DNA of 64,000 bases from Gambelia wislizenii. Its lineage: Eukaryota > Chordata > Lepidosauria > Squamata > Crotaphytidae. The stretch spans positions 2,597,501-2,661,500 of the forward strand of contig JAUMIR010000012.1 in NCBI GenBank assembly GCA_030847615.1, given 5' to 3'. Position numbers and translations under genes: made by a program. The notes below the pieces were generated by a model, which was not told the DNA's origin, searched no databases, and was given only the letters and a program-made list of their open reading frames with translations. How positions within the stretch are numbered: position 1 is the stretch's first letter; each line of letters starts with the position of its first letter. Below, piece by piece: positions 1 through 9,555 of the stretch.

Positions 1-211
1 ATTACTTGTTACAGACAAAAGCATGACGTGAAGTAAATCATCTCACTGACAGAAAAGCAAAGCTCTTGACGGAAAAGCTGAGGCGGTGTTTACCCTCTGG
101 ATTACCGGCTGGGTTGGCCGTTTTCCTTCCCTTGCCAGGGAAAAAAACTACTTCTCTACCAGTAGAAAAGGGGTGAAACTCCTCACAAATGTGAGAGATG
201 TTCCAGAACAT

Positions 212-410
212 TCGGATTTAAGTATTCACAGCGTGAAAATATTCTTTAAAAAATAATAATCCAAAAGCAAACCTTGATTTTGCCATTTTATTATCAGGGG
301 CACCATTTAGCTATGCCGTTGCATATAATGGGATTTGAGTATTCACAGATTTTGGTATCCATGAAAGGGGGTCCTGGAACCAAACCCCAGCAAATATGAA
401 GGGACAATCT
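212..410. mobile_element. Tigger-type MITE, partial
   Basis: This is a copy of the commonest short DNA transposon in the window. Diagnostic parts are AGTATTCACAG, CTTGAAAATATTCTTTAAAA (slightly changed here), AAGCAAACCTTGATTTTGCC, GGTATCCATG and the terminal GGGACAA. The first few terminal bases are lost. Other copies show CAGTTGTCCC termini flanked by TA. Confidence 0.75.
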
Positions 411-520
411 ATCCACAGCAGCAGGCATGCAAAGTTTACAGTGTCTGTATTAAGACAGGTTGCAGCTGCTGAGACTTGCTATTACTGTGGAGCAGTCTGT
501 TTTTTCCCCTTTGTGTAGAC

Positions 521-971
521 ATAGAATCATAGAACTGCAGAGTTGGAAGAGACCACGAGGGCCATCCAGTCCAACCCCCTGCCACGCAGGAAATCACAAT
601 CAAAGCATCCCTGACAGATGGCCATCCAGCCTCTGTTTAAAGACCTCCAAGGAAGGAGACCCCACCACGCTCCGAGGGAGTGTGTTCCACTGCCGAACAG
701 CTCTTACTGTCAAAAAGATCCTCCTAATGTTGAGGTGGAATCTCTGTTCCTGGAGCTTGCATCCATTGCTCCGTGTTCCAGTCTCTGGAGCAGCAGAAAA
801 CAAGCTTGCTCCATCCTCAACGTGACACCCCTTCAAATACTTAAACAGGGCTATCATATCGCCTCTTAACCGTCTTTTTTCCAGGCTAAACATACCCAGC
901 TCCCTAAGTCTTTCCTCATAAGGCATGGTTTCCAGACCTTTCACCATTTTAGTCACCCTTCATTTGCCCAG
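521..971 (-). mobile_element. CR1 LINE 3' end
   Basis: The plus strand begins ATAGAATCATAGAACTGCAG, the reverse of the CR1 3' end with its ATTCTATGAT repeats. The minus strand encodes the CR1 ORF2 C-terminus ([20 protein letters not shown], then LFKYLKGCH and WNTLPRSVVG, ending GHLSGML). It is 5'-truncated; one frame is open for about 118 codons. Confidence 0.85.
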
Positions 972-1175
972 GGTTTTCATTTGAGCGATGTTGGAGGGTA
1001 CGAGGCTAACACATAAATCCACAGCTCCAGGGTACTCTAGCTCAGACCTTCTTGGTTGTTTTAAATCCCCATAGTCTATCTTGCACCAGGGTTTGGGAAC
1101 TCCTCAAGCCCCAGTTTAGCCACCTTGGGGGGAAAGGTAGAAATGTAGGGTATGAATAATGCTGACCACATTCAC

Positions 1176-1391
1176 CTGGGATTCATCAGGAGGCCTAGTC
1201 AGCAAACTGATGCCCGCGACAATGACAACAGTCAGCAAGCAGAGGAAAACGGCAAAATGGAGGTAGTGGATGTCCTTCACGAGGGATGGGCGAGCGTCTG
1301 GGACACCACAGCGAGGGGCGGGATGGGCAAACTCTAAAGCCATGCGGCTCAGGCCGACAGCCAAGCCCACCATCAGGCCCCAAAAGGCTCC
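1176..1391 (-). CDS. SLC5A10: SLC5A10 (SGLT5) coding exon, fifth and most 3' exon visible
   Basis: This 216-nt exon (72 codons, phase 0-0) encodes late transmembrane segments of a sodium/sugar cotransporter. It starts [10 protein letters not shown] right after an AG acceptor and ends [10 protein letters not shown] before a GT donor (CAG|GTGAAT). The GAFWGL start directly follows the conserved NEQ end of the preceding exon in SGLT proteins, and 216 nt is, from memory, the usual size of this exon in the family. It holds two hydrophobic stretches separated by an extracellular loop with one Cys ([10 protein letters not shown]). The reading frame is open across the exon. The remaining C-terminal exon or exons should lie to the left of position 1. 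SLC5A10 is a renal Na+-coupled mannose/fructose transporter of the plasma membrane. The choice of SLC5A10 over SLC5A9 or SLC5A1 rests on the FAM83G neighbour. Confidence 0.9.
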
Positions 1392-1475
1392 CTGCAAATC
1401 AAGACAGCATCAAAAAGATGGCAAGGTTTGATTAGAGACACACACACAGCATTGCCAGGGAAATGTTATGGGGTA

Positions 1476-1880
1476 TGGGCACGTTTCTAGGATGGAGGAC
1501 CATCGCCTCCCCAAAATAGTACTCTACGGTGAACTCGCCACAGGTCAGCGTAAGAGGGGCGCTCCAAAAAAGTGATACAAAGACTCCTTGAAACAACATC
1601 TCAGGCTCAGCCAAATTGGTCCCCAACAATGGTCCGCCCTGGCCTCACATCAGGAGGCATGGAGACGCACTATCCACAATGCTGCAGCCTTATTTGAGAA
1701 CTCACGCCAAACAACGCAGAAAGAATCACAACCCGGAAACATCACCCAAGGAGACCTTCTGCTGTGCTTTCTGCAACTGGACTTGTTTATCTCGGATTGG
1801 TCTTTTTAGTCATCAGCGCGCTTGGAGAAAGTGCGGGACGAGTCCTTCCTGAATCTTCGTTTGCAAAGAAAAGCCAGAGA
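1476..1880 (+). mobile_element. LINE 3' end with C-terminal zinc-finger-like motif (family 'Z')
   Basis: This is a 5'-truncated copy of a non-LTR element present at least six times in the window. Its ORF end reads KQHLRLSQIGPQQWSALASH, then HQEAWRRTIHNAAALFE, then a C-x2-C-x12-H-x3-C finger. The 3' end is AAGAAAAGCCAGAGA. A stop and a frameshift break this copy. I do not assign the clade; RTE-, L2- or Vingi-like elements are possible. Confidence 0.75.
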
Positions 1881-1898
1881 TGTTTTCCTCCAGCTGCC

Positions 1899-2127
1899 TA
1901 AATACCCTCAAAGCACCAGATCCCATCTGAACTTGGAAGCTCAGCAGGGATAACCCTGGTTAGTACTTGGGTGGGAGACCACCACTGAATACCAGCTGCT
2001 GGAAGACTCTATTTCAGATGGAAGCAACTGGCAAAACCACCTCCAAGGATTCCTTGCCTAAGAAAACCCTAGAAAATTCATGGAGTCGCCTTAAGTCGAC
2101 AGGCAACTTGAACACATAGACAGGACC
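1899..2127 (+). mobile_element. 5S rRNA-derived SINE
   Basis: The head resembles 5S rRNA, including its internal promoter region: CACCAGATCCCATCTGAACT, GAAGCTCAGCAGGG, TTAGTACTTGGGTGGGAGAC. The tail is GGCAAAACCACCTC ... TAAGTCGACAGGCAACTTGA, shared with the tRNA-derived SINEs here. It is a decayed retroposon, not a 5S gene. Confidence 0.8.
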
Positions 2128-2237
2128 TAAATACCCCCAAGGCACCAGGTCCCATTTGAACTTGGAAGTTAAGCACAGAAAGCCCTGGTTAGTCCTTGGA
2201 TGGAAGGATGCCAACAAATGCCAAGTGTTGTAGGATA
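2128..2237 (+). mobile_element. 5S rRNA-derived SINE, head only
   Basis: This is a second 5S-like head directly after the first (CACCAGGTCCCATTTGAACT, GGAAGTTAAGCACAG, TTAGTCCTTGGATGG). It is cut short and followed at once by a Tigger MITE. Confidence 0.7.
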
Positions 2238-2239
2238 TA

Positions 2240-2469
2240 CAGTTATCCCTCCACATCCATGGATTTGGCATTCACGGTTTTAAGTATTCACGGCTTGAAA
2301 ATATTCTTAAAAAAATAGTAATCCAAAAAACAAACCTTGATTTTGCCATGTTATAGAAGGGACACCATTTTGCTATGCCATTGCATATAATGGGACTTGA
2401 GTATTCACGGATTTGGGTATTCACGGGGCCTCCTGGAACCAAACCCCAGCGAATGTGAAGGGACAACTG
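2240..2469. mobile_element. Tigger-type MITE, complete with TA target-site duplication
   Basis: It begins CAGTTATCCCTCCA, ends GGGACAACTG, and is flanked by TA on both sides (2238-2239 and 2470-2471). At 230 bp it is non-coding. It serves as the reference complete copy for the family in this window. Confidence 0.85.
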
Positions 2470-2473
2470 TAGT

Positions 2474-2700
2474 TAGGATAGTCCATGCCATCATCTTTCC
2501 CATTTCTGTGTATGGTTGTGAAAGCTGGACAGCGAAAAAAGTGGAGAGGAAGAAACTCCACTCATTTGAAATGTGGCGCTGGAGAAGAGTTCTATGGATG
2601 ATGCAAACTGCTAAAAATTTGCTGCACTCATGTCTTCTCACGAGAATCGGCGAGATCTCAAACAAGGAAGTAAACGGAGCTCTGTTCATGCTCCATTTTT
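2474..2700 (+). mobile_element. RTE-BovB-like LINE fragment
   Basis: The plus strand encodes IFPISVYGCESWTAKK, then HSFEMWRWRRVLWM. This is the typical region after the reverse transcriptase in RTE-BovB elements. The downstream part (about 2630-2710) resembles 11435-11540. Confidence 0.6.
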
Positions 2701-2912
2701 GCTGTTGCTGCCTTTCTGTCGCTGTTCAAGGTAGTTCTGATAAACGGGGTTCTTTTGCCAGCAGAAAAATGCCACAAAATATGCTGCTAAAAGAACATTT
2801 ATGGAGGGTGGTCTGATAACATCCTAGGAGTTGTAGTTCCTAAAAAGGAACAAGCTCTGGCCATTAAAAAATACAAAACCCTTCTTTCCCCTCCCACAAG
2901 GCCTGGGTTTAC

Positions 2913-3081
2913 CTGCTCGTTGGCTCTCTTCCAGAAAACAGCCAGCAAAAAAACAGCCGTGACTGGCGGCGCAAGGTAACTGGTGACAGACTGGATATAG
3001 ATGTAGAGCTGACCGCTGTTGGAACTCTGCAAGATGGGAATCCAAACCACGCTGACCACCACCAAGACGACGGTGACTATC
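2913..3081 (-). CDS. SLC5A10: SLC5A10 (SGLT5) coding exon, fourth visible
   Basis: This 169-nt exon (phase 2-0) is bounded by TTTGCAG|GATAGTC and GAGCAG|GTAAAC on the minus strand. It completes an Arg codon split with the previous exon and then encodes 56 residues: [18 protein letters not shown], the segment [19 protein letters not shown], and the end FWKRANEQ. The Gln in YIQSVTSYL aligns with the sugar-contacting Gln457 of human SGLT1 (family knowledge), so the substrate site looks intact. Two transmembrane helices are evident. The intron to the next exon (2912-1392) is 1.5 kb and carries a LINE end, two 5S-type SINEs and a Tigger MITE. No stop or frameshift is seen. Confidence 0.92.
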
Positions 3082-3224
3082 CTGCAAAGGGTAGCAATCG
3101 ACACACAGCCTTCTTTTTAAAATTATTTTGTAATTACGCTAACCTGACTCACATCCCCTATCCCTCCATAAAGCCTTTATGACTTATGTCTCTTCCATCT
3201 GGCAGACTATGGGTCCATCTACAC

Positions 3225-3362
3225 CAGTAATTCTCAACCTGTGGGTCTCCAGATGTTGTTGGACTACAGTTCCCAGAATCCCTCACTATTGGCTTTGCAG
3301 TCTGGAGTTTCTGGGAACTGTAGTCCAACAACATCTGGGGACCCACAGGTTGAGAACCACTG
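3225..3362. mobile_element. hAT-type palindromic MITE with 8-bp target-site duplication
   Basis: The termini are CAGTAATTCTCAACC and the inverse of CAGTGGTTCTCAACC, typical of hAT-Charlie elements. Both arms carry GTTGGACTACAGTTCCCAGA. The flanking 8-mers ATCTACAC (3217-3224) and ATCTACAT (3363-3370) form a near-perfect duplication. Confidence 0.85.
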
Positions 3363-3365
3363 ATC

Positions 3366-3570
3366 TACATTGTAGAAATAATGCAGTTTGACACTACTTT
3401 AAGTACTGTAGCTCCATCCTATGGAATCCTGAGATCTGTAGTTTCACAAGGTCTTTAGCCTTCTGTGCCAAAGAGTGCTAGTGCCTCACCAAACTACAAA
3501 TCCTAGGATTCCATAGGAAGGAGCTATGACAGTTAAAGCGGTGTCAAACTGTGTTATGTCTACAGTGTAG
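3366..3570. repeat. Foldback repeat, family F1
   Basis: This is an imperfect palindrome with arms containing AATGCAGTTTGACAC, CCTATGGAATCC and TGTAGTTT. The same arms recur at 21215, 40545, 49645, 53170, 53455, 58080 and 60353, so it is a dispersed non-coding DNA-transposon-like family. It abuts the hAT MITE. Confidence 0.75.
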
Positions 3571-3777
3571 ACGCAGCCTATATCTCCCCATATGAGGCTA
3601 CCTGGGCCCTGAGATCCTCAAGAGGGGCCCTTCTTTCAATCCCACCACTGTCACGAGAATGTCACTAGAGAGGGACTTCTTGGTGGCTGCCTAAGACTCT
3701 GGAAGTCCCTTCCCAGGGAGGCCATAATGGTCCCCTCTTTGCTGTCCTTCTGCCAGTAGGCAAAACTCTTTTTATTA

Positions 3778-4161
3778 CAGTTGTCCCTTCATATTGGCTG
3801 GGGTTTGGTTCCAGGACCCCCCGTGGATATCCAAATCCGTGAATACTCAAGTCCCACTCTATGCAATGGCATAGCAAAATGGTGTCCCTTCTATAAGATG
3901 GCAAAATCAAGGTTTGCTTTTTGGATTATTATAGTTGTCCCTTCATATTAGCTGGGGTTTGCTTCCTGGACCCCCCGTGGATACCCAAATCCGTGAATAC
4001 TCAAATCCCATTCTATTCAATGGCAAAGCAAAATGGTGTCCCTTCTATAAGATGGCAAAATCAAGGTTTGCTTTTTGGATTATTATTTTTCAAAGAATAT
4101 TTTCAACCTGTGAATACATAAATCCATGGATACCAAATCCGTGGATACAGAGGAACAACTG
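3778..4161. mobile_element. Two Tigger-type MITEs head to tail, first truncated
   Basis: The first copy starts CAGTTGTCCCTTCA at 3778 after TA and stops at TTTTTGGATTATTA. A second copy starts there (AGTTGTCCCTTCAT, 3931) and runs to CAACTG at 4161, followed by TA. The downstream half of copy 1 is missing. Confidence 0.8.
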
Positions 4162-4211
4162 TACAATGGTTTTTAAATGGAAAGGGGTTGTGTAAATGGT
4201 GAAAATATTCC

Positions 4212-4450
4212 TCATTGAATTGGAGGAGATGCCTACCTGTCTTAATGGGAATCTGTGCCGTTACGCCATCTTTGGAAGGAGGGAGACGAAAAAACATCCA
4301 AAAAAAGGGGAAACCTCCTTTGCAGCTTTTCCTGGAGTTTTTGAAAAGCAGCGAGGAGGGTGCGCATTCCTCCTCATTCGGGGAAAGTACAGGAAGCGTG
4401 ACCGCAATTGGCTGGACAAGCACGGTGGCGGGGCCTGCTGACATGACAAG
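4212..4450 (-). repeat. Dispersed unclassified repeat, family D1
   Basis: On the minus strand this matches 27410-27690 and 36010-36297 (shared features: CCTTCCAAA, CATTAAGACAGGTAGG, GGAATGTGCATT-like region). It is non-coding. The related stretches at 430-515, 4550-4640 and 15400-15535 share CAGCTGCTG...TATTATTG and may be fragments of the same family. Confidence 0.55.
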
Positions 4451-4639
4451 CACCTGCAGCCACCATTTTTTTTAATTGCCTTTAATGAGCAATTGGGGAT
4501 CGGGGAATGGTGGAGGGATCTCTCATCTCGGCTGTCATCTTGGATGCGAAGCTTATGGGGGCTGCCAGGAGCAAAAACACCATTAAGACAAGTCGCAGCT
4601 GCTGCAACTTGCTATTATTGTGGGGCATTATGTTCCCTC

Positions 4640-4920
4640 CACCCCCTGTATAGACAGGGCCAAAGTTTTTAAATAATGAGTTGAACATGCTGCACAGTTT
4701 TAAACTGAACTGTTTTAACTGCTTTTCATCTTTTAAAATGAATTTTATCTTTTTAAATATATAGTAGGTTGAAATCATTTTAATATTGTTAATTGTTCAG
4801 TTCCATTTTAATATTCACTTTTTATATGTTTTTAGCTGCATTGTTCCTTTTTTAAAATTACCAGCTGCCTTGGATCCCAATTTTGGGAGAAAGGTGGGGT
4901 AATAATCCTGATCATAAAGA
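4640..4920 (+). mobile_element. L2-like LINE 3' tail
   Basis: An AT-rich 3' region ends CAGCTGCCTTGGATCCCAA...GGGAGAAAGGTGGGG. This is the common 'GCCGCCTTGGATCCC...GGCGGG' 3' end, also seen complete at 37200-37420. Confidence 0.55.
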
Positions 4921-5639
4921 TGGGGATAAAAGACGGGGCCTTTTTAATCATGGCACCAACAATGCAGAGCTGAGCAATCCACTCCACACCCTATGTTTAA
5001 GTCATGTTGCTGGTCTGAATCCGGTTGGTTAGTCCCAACCAAAGGAGACCCATTAATTCTATCATTGAATGGTGAGTCCTTATGTAAGTAAATTACATTG
5101 GCTCAATGGATCTACTCTAATCAGAACAAACGATAAGATCCAGATCATTTTGCAGGGTTTGGGCTTGTGGTTTTTGCCACCTGGGCAGACTTGTACCAAC
5201 TTCCCACACATATTGGGTGGAAGGAGGAGCATTCATTCGAGATAAAATACATAAACGCTTTTGCAAGCATGAAATGCCTCCCACTGACTAATCTCCAATT
5301 GCATCACACTCTAATCTAAACCTATCCATCGCGCACAAACTTGGAAGCGATCCCACGTCATGCTGGATGATGGTTCTCATTTCCAAGCACCAAGAAAGGA
5401 ATTAAGATGCCAAACTCATTAACGTGGGCTGGGATCACTCAGCACCCTAAAATGACACCCAGCCAGACTGTGTCAGACATTAATGGGATCCACAATACGA
5501 TATCTCAACACTGCCAAGCCCGATCTTGCGTGATTTTTATTTTATTTTTTGGAAGCAAGAGATACCCAAAAGAAGCGCAATGTGGTAAAAAACAATGCAG
5601 GAATGGTACCCGGATAGAGGGGGATAGCATGAAAGGGTA
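4921..5639. other. SLC5A10 intron, nothing recognised
   Basis: I see no exon-like open frame with splice sites and no recognisable repeat in this stretch. Confidence 0.5.
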
Positions 5640-5930
5640 CAGGACTTGAGGAGCTGAGTATGTTTAGCTTGGAGAAGAGAAGACCGAGACATGACACGAT
5701 ACAGACATTTTTAAATATCTGTAGAGACGTCATGTAGAAGATGGAGGGAGCTCGTTTTCTTCTGCTCCAGAGACTAAAACACACCAATGGATTCACATGA
5801 CAAGAAAAGAGATTCCACCTAACATTAGGAAGAACTTTTTTTTTTAATTATAAAAACTGTTCAGCAGTGGAACAGACTGCCTCGGAAGGTGGTGGACTCT
5901 CCACCTTTCGCAGTCTTTAAACAGAGGTTG
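5640..5930 (+). mobile_element. CR1 LINE 3' region, old
   Basis: Sense-strand CR1 3' sequence: GAGTATGTTTAGCTTGGAGA, TTCCACCTAACATTAGGAAG, GTGGAACAGACTGCCTCGGA. It lacks the terminal part and carries an internal poly-T run. Confidence 0.7.
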
Positions 5931-6261
5931 TACCTCTGATGTTGTGGGTGATGTTATTGGACCCTGTAAGCTTGCTCCCAGAATAGATATGGGGACAGAA
6001 TTGACATCTGGGTTTGTGGCAGGGTCTTCTCCTTGTATTACCATAAATGTTAAGTATCGTGTTGTGAGCGAGTAGTTGTTTAAGATTTTGGAGGCTGTCT
6101 GTAGGCCAATAAAGGGCTGCATCCCAGATCTTGTGAGAGGGTTGTGCTGTTTTCCAGAATGGTTGTAACTTGTTGATATGTTTGAGAGATTTCAGCTGGG
6201 GAACGTAGGTGACCACTAAGGGGGTTCTATCATCTTGTATTGTTGGTCTGTCCTGTAGCAA
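5917..6261 (-). mobile_element. Penelope-like retroelement fragment
   Basis: The minus strand encodes about 110 residues with TPLVVTYVPQLKSL, then a CHKPRCQFCPHI cluster. This resembles the segment before the GIY-YIG endonuclease of Penelope-like elements ('PLVVTYHP' and the Cys-rich linker; family knowledge). No endonuclease or reverse transcriptase remains. Confidence 0.65.
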
Positions 6262-6264
6262 ATT

Positions 6265-6490
6265 GCATTGTTGTGTGTGCCTTCAAGTCATTCCCAACTT
6301 ACTGTGACCCTACCGTAGGGTTTTCTTGGCAAGATTTGTTCAGAGGGGGTTTGCCTTTCCCTTCCTCTGAAGCTGAGAGTGTGTGACTTGCCCAAGGTCA
6401 CCCAGTTGGCTTCCATAATTGAGTGGGGAACCCTGGTCTTCAGAGCTTTAGTCCAACGCTAAAACAGTTACGCCACACTGGTTCTCTCTG
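6265..6490 (-). mobile_element. tRNA-derived SINE (family S1), complete
   Basis: Read on the minus strand it has a tRNA-like head with a B-box-like segment and CCACTGGGTGACCTTGGGCA-like body. The tail GTGACCCTACCGTAGGG...CTTCAAGTCATTCCCAACTT ends in GTTGTGTGTGCC. The same family recurs at least ten times here. Confidence 0.75.
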
Positions 6491-6514
6491 GAACTAATCT
6501 TGTTCTTGCCTCCA

Positions 6515-6930
6515 TCTTTGGAGGTTTTTAAACAGAGTTTGGATGTCCATCTTTCAGTAGTGCTTTAGTTGTGTACTGCTGCAAAAAAGTGATACAAGGA
6601 CAACCTGAAACAACATCTCAGGAGATGCACTATCCGCAATGCTGCAGCCTTATTTGAGAACTCATGCCGAACAAGTCTTGAAGAGAAACGACAACGCAGA
6701 AAGAATCACAACCCGGAAACATCACCCAAGGAGACCTTCTGCTGTGCTTTCTGCAACCGGACTTGTTTATCTTGGATTGGCCTTTTTAGTCATCAGCGCG
6801 CTTGCAGAAAGTGCGGGATGAATCCTTCTTGAATCTTCATTTGTGAAGAAAAGCCAGAGAGAGAGACTGCATGGCAGGGGGTTGGACTAGATGGCCCTTG
6901 GGGTCCCTTCCAATTCTATGATTCTAAGAA
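6515..6930 (+). mobile_element. CR1 LINE 3' end, interrupted by a family Z LINE
   Basis: The left part has TTTGGAGGTTTTTAAACAGA. The right part starts ACTGCATGGCAGGGGGTTGG and ends CCAATTCTATGATTCTAAG. The 6580-6865 insert separates them. Confidence 0.75.
6580..6865 (+). mobile_element. Family Z LINE 3' end nested in CR1, internally deleted
   Basis: It runs from AAAAAAGTGATACAAGGACA to AAGCCAGAGAGAGAG and lacks about 60 bp between ATCTCAGG and AGATGCACTATCC relative to the 10.2-kb copy. ACTGC occurs on both sides (6575-6579 and 6866-6870), a probable short target-site duplication. Confidence 0.7.
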
Positions 6931-6959
6931 TGTAGGATCTGAATCAGTGGATTCAAAGG

Positions 6960-7075
6960 ATTAGAAAGGAAAGTCTGACTAAATGTTAGGAAGGACTTCC
7001 TGGCAGTAGGAGCTGCTCAATATGGACTATCCTGGAAGGTGGTGGATTCTCCTTCATTGGAGGTTTTTCAGCAGA
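6960..7075 (+). mobile_element. CR1 LINE 3' fragment
   Basis: GACTAAATGTTAGGAAGGAC and GGTGGTGGATTCTCCTTCAT identify sense CR1 3' sequence. It ends within the GGAGGTTTTT segment. Confidence 0.65.
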
Positions 7076-8160
7076 AACAATTTAACCAATCCCAGATTAA
7101 AATTAGGAAATTATTTAAACAAGATAAATGCATATTAAACAGTCTGAACAAGTTAGAACAGCTTTAATAGGCTAAAGGAGTTTTTAAAATCCATGTACGA
7201 GAGTACTTAAAGGTAAATTAGGCCCTAAAGATTCATGTCTTGAACTGGCGCTGAAAAGAAACCAGTATTGGCACCAGACAGGCCCCCAAGGGGAAGGTGT
7301 TCCACAAATGGGGTGCCACAGCCAAGCAGGCCTTGCTCCCACATCCTCCCCAGTAGGATAATCCCCACTAGTGGGACAGAGGAGAGCCTTTCCAGAAAAT
7401 CTCAATCCTTGGGAAGGCTTATATAGGGAAAGGAGCTCATCTGAATATGCTACGCTATTGCCTTTGGGTACTGTGGATGATGCAGTGAATCTGTTCTGGG
7501 TTTTAGTCTGAACTTTAAAGGCACTGTTCAAGGTACTGAAAAGCATACTTCCCAAATAGGTTCAGCACATTGGATGCCTCCTTTAAGAAAGCCAGAACAG
7601 CGTGGACATGGGAGCCACCTCCTGCCACTGGCCTCAGGCAACACAAACATCTTGGGACGGCTCTGGATGCAACTGTGGAAATGATGCTTTGCATCACTCC
7701 ATTGTGGGAACAGCACCGGCCCTGCATCAGTCTTAGGGCACAATGCATGAGTCAGGAATCACACAGACACAGAGAGAAAAACACACAACACACGCCTGTC
7801 TGGATATGACCGTTCTTTCAAAGCAAATCCAAAACTCCAGCCTAATCTGGTTTGTGAAAGCGATTTCTCAACAGCCTCACTGAATCCGAGTCACGGAAAG
7901 GTGAGCAGAGTCAGGAGGGGGGGGGTATTGTGCTAGATCAGACCCAAGAGGAGGTGAAGGGGTCATGGAAGGACAGGGAAGGACAACTGTGATGAGTTCG
8001 AGAGCCAGTTTTCTGCCCTTGGTATCGTCTGGTGAGCGTACGGACTCCGCTCCCAAAAGAAACAGAACTGTACATTATAGTACAGTACTATTTTATTGCT
8101 TGTGACCAAATGCAATTGCAAAGCACAGATGATGATGATGATGTAGTACAAGACCATGAA
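7076..8160. other. SLC5A10 intron, mostly unclassified
   Basis: About 7480-7570 carries arms of foldback family F2 (TCTGTTCTGGGTTTTAGTCT, GAACTTTAAAGGCAC). The part at 7230-7450 looks LINE-derived (minus-strand open frame without splice context). I see no gene. Confidence 0.4.
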
Positions 8161-8161
8161 C

Positions 8162-8198
<37 letters not shown>

Positions 8199-8199
8199 A
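8161..8199 (+). repeat. Microsatellite (CTAT)n
   Basis: About nine to ten uninterrupted tetranucleotide units of CTAT/TCTA. Confidence 0.95.
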
Positions 8200-8274
8200 C
8201 CCTTGGGTGTGTACAATAGGCCTGGGTATGTTTCCTTTCCCAGTGTGCTGATTGGCTGCTCTGGAAACACACCC

Positions 8275-8750
8275 AACCAATCACCACCCACATGCAAATC
8301 CCTCTCCACCTCACAATCCATTCCTGCCACTCAATCTGCATCTATACCCCCCCGGCCTCACAAGGGCTCCTCCCTCCTCTCACTCCCTCAGCCAATCACC
8401 ACCCACATGCAAATTCCCTCTCTACCTCACAATCCATTCCTGCCACTCAATCTGCATCTACACCCCCAGCCTCACAAGGGCCCCTCCTTCCTTTCCCTTC
8501 CTCAGCCTATCACCACCCACATGCAAATTCCCTCTCCACCTCACAATCCACTCCTGCCACTCAATCAGCATCCACACCCCCAGCCTCACAGGGGCCCCTC
8601 CCTCCTCTCACTCCCTCAGCGACTCACCACCCACATGCAAATTCCCTCTCCACCTCACAATCTACTCCTGCCACTCAATCTGCATCTACACCCCCAGCCT
8701 CACAGTAGCCCCTCCCTCCTCTCACTCTCTCAGCCACTCACTAGTCACAG
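8275..8750 (+). repeat. Minisatellite, unit about 114 bp, about 4.2 copies
   Basis: CACCACCCACATGCAAA starts at 8282, 8398, 8511 and 8625, with a degraded fifth start near 8739. Spacings are 116, 113 and 114. Each unit is C-rich on the plus strand and contains CTCACAATCCA, CCTGCCACTCAATC and CCCCCAGCCTCACA. Because 114 is a multiple of 3 and the C-rich strand has few stops, all three plus frames stay open for 138-244 codons. I regard these frames as non-coding. Confidence 0.92.
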
Positions 8751-8964
8751 GTTGCGACGGGAACCAGGCAGTCAACTGGCGGCAGCAGTGGTGGCAGAAG
8801 AGCGACAGAGCAAGTCACCCTCAGCAATTCCGGGAAAAGTGTGGAATGCTGAGAAGGGGGAGGAGGAATTTAAATCCACCGGCTTACCTTACAGGGTGGT
8901 GGTGAAGTCTACCAGGCATTTTGGGGGGAGCTTTTAGTATGGACTTTAAATATGCTCTCCAAAG

Positions 8965-9359
8965 AGTTGAACCTATTTTGAAGGGTTAGGGTCAAGGCCC
9001 CCAAATTGTGGAATGGCCTGCCGAATGAGATCCGTCAGATAACAAGCCTGAGTGGCTTTAAAAAAGCACTAAAGACGGATCTCTTTCGGCAGGCCTTTCC
9101 TAATTAGATCCCGGCCTCAGGGGATCCTGGCCTCTTCTAGGCTGCTGGCCATTTATTATATTTTATTGTATTTATAGTTTTAAATGTGATTTTAGATTAG
9201 TTGTTTTAATTTATATTTGTTTAATGTTTTTTTATGGGGGAGGGTGGGAGTGGGGGTGTTTAGGGATTTTATTTGTATTGTATTTTAAATTTTGTAAGCC
9301 ACCCCGATTGTTTTAACAGAGGGGTGGGGTATAAATAAATTTTATTATTATTATTATTA
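8965..9359 (+). mobile_element. L2-like LINE 3' end with (ATT)n tail
   Basis: It encodes the end of an ORF (WNGLPNEIRQITSLSGFKKA followed by LKTDLFRQAF), then an AT-rich UTR, TGTAAGCCACCCCGATTG, GGGGTGGGGTATAAATAAAT and an ATT repeat tail at about 9340-9359. Confidence 0.75.
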
Positions 9360-9364
9360 AGCCC

Positions 9365-9555
9365 TTTGGCTAACTCCTTTGAATTTCAGACTAAAATCCG
9401 GAGTGGATGTCCCCAAGGTTTAAACCAGACTTTGAAGATCTATCCAAGGTGCTGAACCAAGTCAGGGTCTAGCAGCTTTGATTGATCCTTGGAAGTTCAG
9501 ACTTAAATCCAAAGCAGACTCACCAGCCCTCTGGCTGGGAAGCCACCCAGTTGCC
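9365..9555. repeat. Foldback repeat, family F2
   Basis: The arms carry TTCAGACTAAAATCCGGAGT and AGTTCAGACTTAAATCCAAA around CCAAGGTGCTGAACCAAGTC. Sister copies are at 14975, 24840, 26434, 26765, 38095 and 53965. Confidence 0.6.

Noticed and set aside
1899..2237. 5S rRNA genes
   Set aside because: The 5S-like heads are diverged, dispersed and attached to a SINE tail, and the third copy at 33952 has the same chimeric structure.
5917..6261. Conserved protein-coding exon on the minus strand
   Set aside because: It resembles the linker region of Penelope-like elements, and no splice sites flank it.
8203..8937. 244-codon plus-strand open frame rich in Pro, Ser and His
   Set aside because: It is produced by a 114-bp C-rich minisatellite that is equally open in the other two frames, and no splice or start context supports coding.
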